A stretch of 64,000 bases of DNA from Sitta carolinensis (taxonomy: Eukaryota > Chordata > Aves > Passeriformes > Sittidae): contig CM063284.1 in NCBI GenBank assembly GCA_032173965.1, forward strand, positions 60,386,863 through 60,450,862. The letters are read 5' to 3'. Under the pieces are notes generated by a model. That model worked only from the letters and a program-made list of their open reading frames with translations. It searched no databases and was not told where the DNA came from. Position numbers and translations under genes: made by a program. How positions within the stretch are numbered: position 1 is the stretch's first letter; each line of letters starts with the position of its first letter. Shown here piece after piece: positions 62,651-64,000 of this stretch.

Positions 62651-64000
62651 CTAGTCTGAGGGTACTGTGCTGAGGGGCCAGGCTCCCTCACTGCCATCAG
62701 TGCCACTGCCCATACTGACCTCCTCATTGGCAGCTGCATCAGGCAGTTGTATTTCCCCAGTGCTCCTCAGGGCTCAAATACAGTGGTTTTATATTTGGCT
62801 GGTACTAATTAATTTAATTTTATAGCTGCAGTAGTGACAGTGCACTTTTATTTGGCTGGGTACAGGCATAGAGAAGCATAAAGCCCTTTTTCATAATGTA
62901 AAAGTATTGTATATTGTATTTTCATAATGTATAGGTATTGTCTGGCACACACCACTCATCTCCAAGGCCTCTGTTATACTGTTCAGCTCAACATAACTTC
63001 TGTCCTCATAAGACAAGGTGCATGATACTCACTGGTGTTTAAACTGGCTTATTTAAAGGTCAGAACTAGAGAACTGCATTCATGCTTGTCACCATGTGTT
63101 AGAAAATTAAATATACTTTACATACACTGTCCATGGGCTCTGTGTCTACTGAAAGCGTAAGCAGAAGTGAAAGAGCTATTATATATATAGCATTATAGCT
63201 AAAACTGTGCTTGAATTTGTATAACATGACATTCCAGCTGAGGTAAAGAAGATCAAGTTGCTGGAAAAATTGATTATAATTGTTTAAGATCAATTCCAAA
63301 TTAGCACGTTCTGTAAGGTTTTTTTCCAAGATCAAATGTTAACATACGTTTTAAAAGTAGCGTACTATTGGTTATGACTTAAAATTTATCTTTGACTAAA
63401 ATGTCTATAATATCTGAGATATTTTAAGATTTTCTGTTAATCAGATTGATTTTGTGTGATTCTTTGGTTATACAAGTATTAGTTTTGATAATTGAATATA
63501 GTGTACCTTAAATATACTTTCCAATTTTAGGTTGGAAAAAATTCCTGTTTCTGATAGGGTGTCCCAACAGCAGGTTGGGATTGCTGTTCATGATGCAAAG
63601 TAGAACCTCCCCAACCAATATACCCATTAGCTTAAGAACTATGCTGATAATTATGTCATGTTTTATCATCACTTCATGATTCAATGTCTACCTGTAGTCT
63701 ACCTGTTGCTACCAACAGATGAACTTGTACCATGCAATGAAGACCTCTGCTCTCTTATAGGAAGCAGAGCCTAGAAAAGTCAGTTAATATATTTGCACTT
63801 ATCAAAATATCCTGCTTTTACAAGGTGGTTAAACACTTGCTAAAATGTCCAGAAACCTGAAAAAAAGTACAGATGACTTAGTCTTGAGGCCATCAATTTC
63901 CTAATGTAGAATTGGCTCTTGGTTGTCCAGCATTGTCCTGAGTGTTTGTAGAAGTCAAAGAGTTATCTGCTGCCCCTTAATTAATCCAAATGGCATTTTA
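62651..64000. other. AT-rich non-coding DNA
   Basis: No gene is recognised. It contains a 23-bp near-duplicate (62888-62910 and 62919-62941) and otherwise unique AT-rich sequence. Confidence 0.65.
62888..62941 (+). repeat. short tandem duplication, period 31
   Basis: TTTTCATAATGT(A/T)A(A/G)GTATTGT-type 23-bp copies at 62888-62910 and 62919-62941 differ at two positions, consistent with a local duplication. Confidence 0.8.

Noticed and set aside
61809..62654. 281-codon plus-strand open frame over the minisatellite and GC-rich block
   Set aside because: It starts at TTG. It is kept open by a 39-bp (3n) repeat and by GC-rich sequence poor in stop codons, and overlapping frames on the opposite strand are equally open. 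The translation is low-complexity and matches nothing I know.
1..64000. tRNA, rRNA, CRISPR arrays or mitochondrial insertions
   Set aside because: No cloverleaf with B-box, no rRNA core words, no regularly spaced repeats and no mitochondrial gene similarity were seen on reading through.

Overview
This window reads as vertebrate nuclear DNA from a bird, most likely a songbird. Three observations support that. (1) At about 22.5-23.0 kb there is a 5'-truncated CR1 LINE whose 3' end carries the ATTCTATGA-type terminus, typical of avian CR1. (2) At 57.8-58.4 kb there is a 582-bp solo LTR with TG...CA ends, of an endogenous-retrovirus type I recognise from bird genomes. (3) The background is AT-rich and dense in stop codons, with many short A/T runs and no bacterial features such as operons, Shine-Dalgarno sites or long ORFs. 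The order Passeriformes is an inference from the general look of the repeats and is not proven.

Layout. 1-22.5 kb is AT-rich unique sequence with simple repeats, one exon-like 63-nt segment at 4560-4622, one GC-richer block (11.1-12.3 kb) and some regulatory-looking stretches. 22.5-23.0 kb is the CR1 copy on the minus strand, followed by a CCAA/CAA microsatellite. 23.2-57.3 kb is again almost entirely unique non-coding DNA. It contains several mononucleotide runs, a perfect 13-bp hairpin (29.75 kb), a 20-bp palindrome (34.72 kb), an old CR1-like remnant (about 43.2-43.45 kb) and a few stretches that look like conserved non-coding elements. 57.35-57.5 kb is a long CAAA-rich tract, and the solo LTR lies just beyond it. 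About 60.9-62.65 kb is a second, composite block: an LTR-like TGTCATGGTTT end, a 39-bp minisatellite and a CpG-island-like promoter with CCAAT boxes and a predicted G-quadruplex, apparently reading on the minus strand. 62.65-64 kb is ordinary AT-rich sequence.

I find no protein-coding gene I can name, no tRNA or rRNA, and no CRISPR array. The open reading frames are short. The longest ones start at TTG or GTG, or are kept open by GC-rich or tandem-repeat composition, so I treat them as chance frames. The window is best read as an intron of a large gene or as intergenic (gene-desert-like) DNA. Its main biological content is relics of mobile elements, one retroelement-like promoter block and candidate regulatory elements. 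I did not find a convincing new biological system. The items most worth checking are the 60.9-62.65 kb promoter/minisatellite block, the exon-like segment at 4.56 kb and the perfect hairpin at 29.75 kb.
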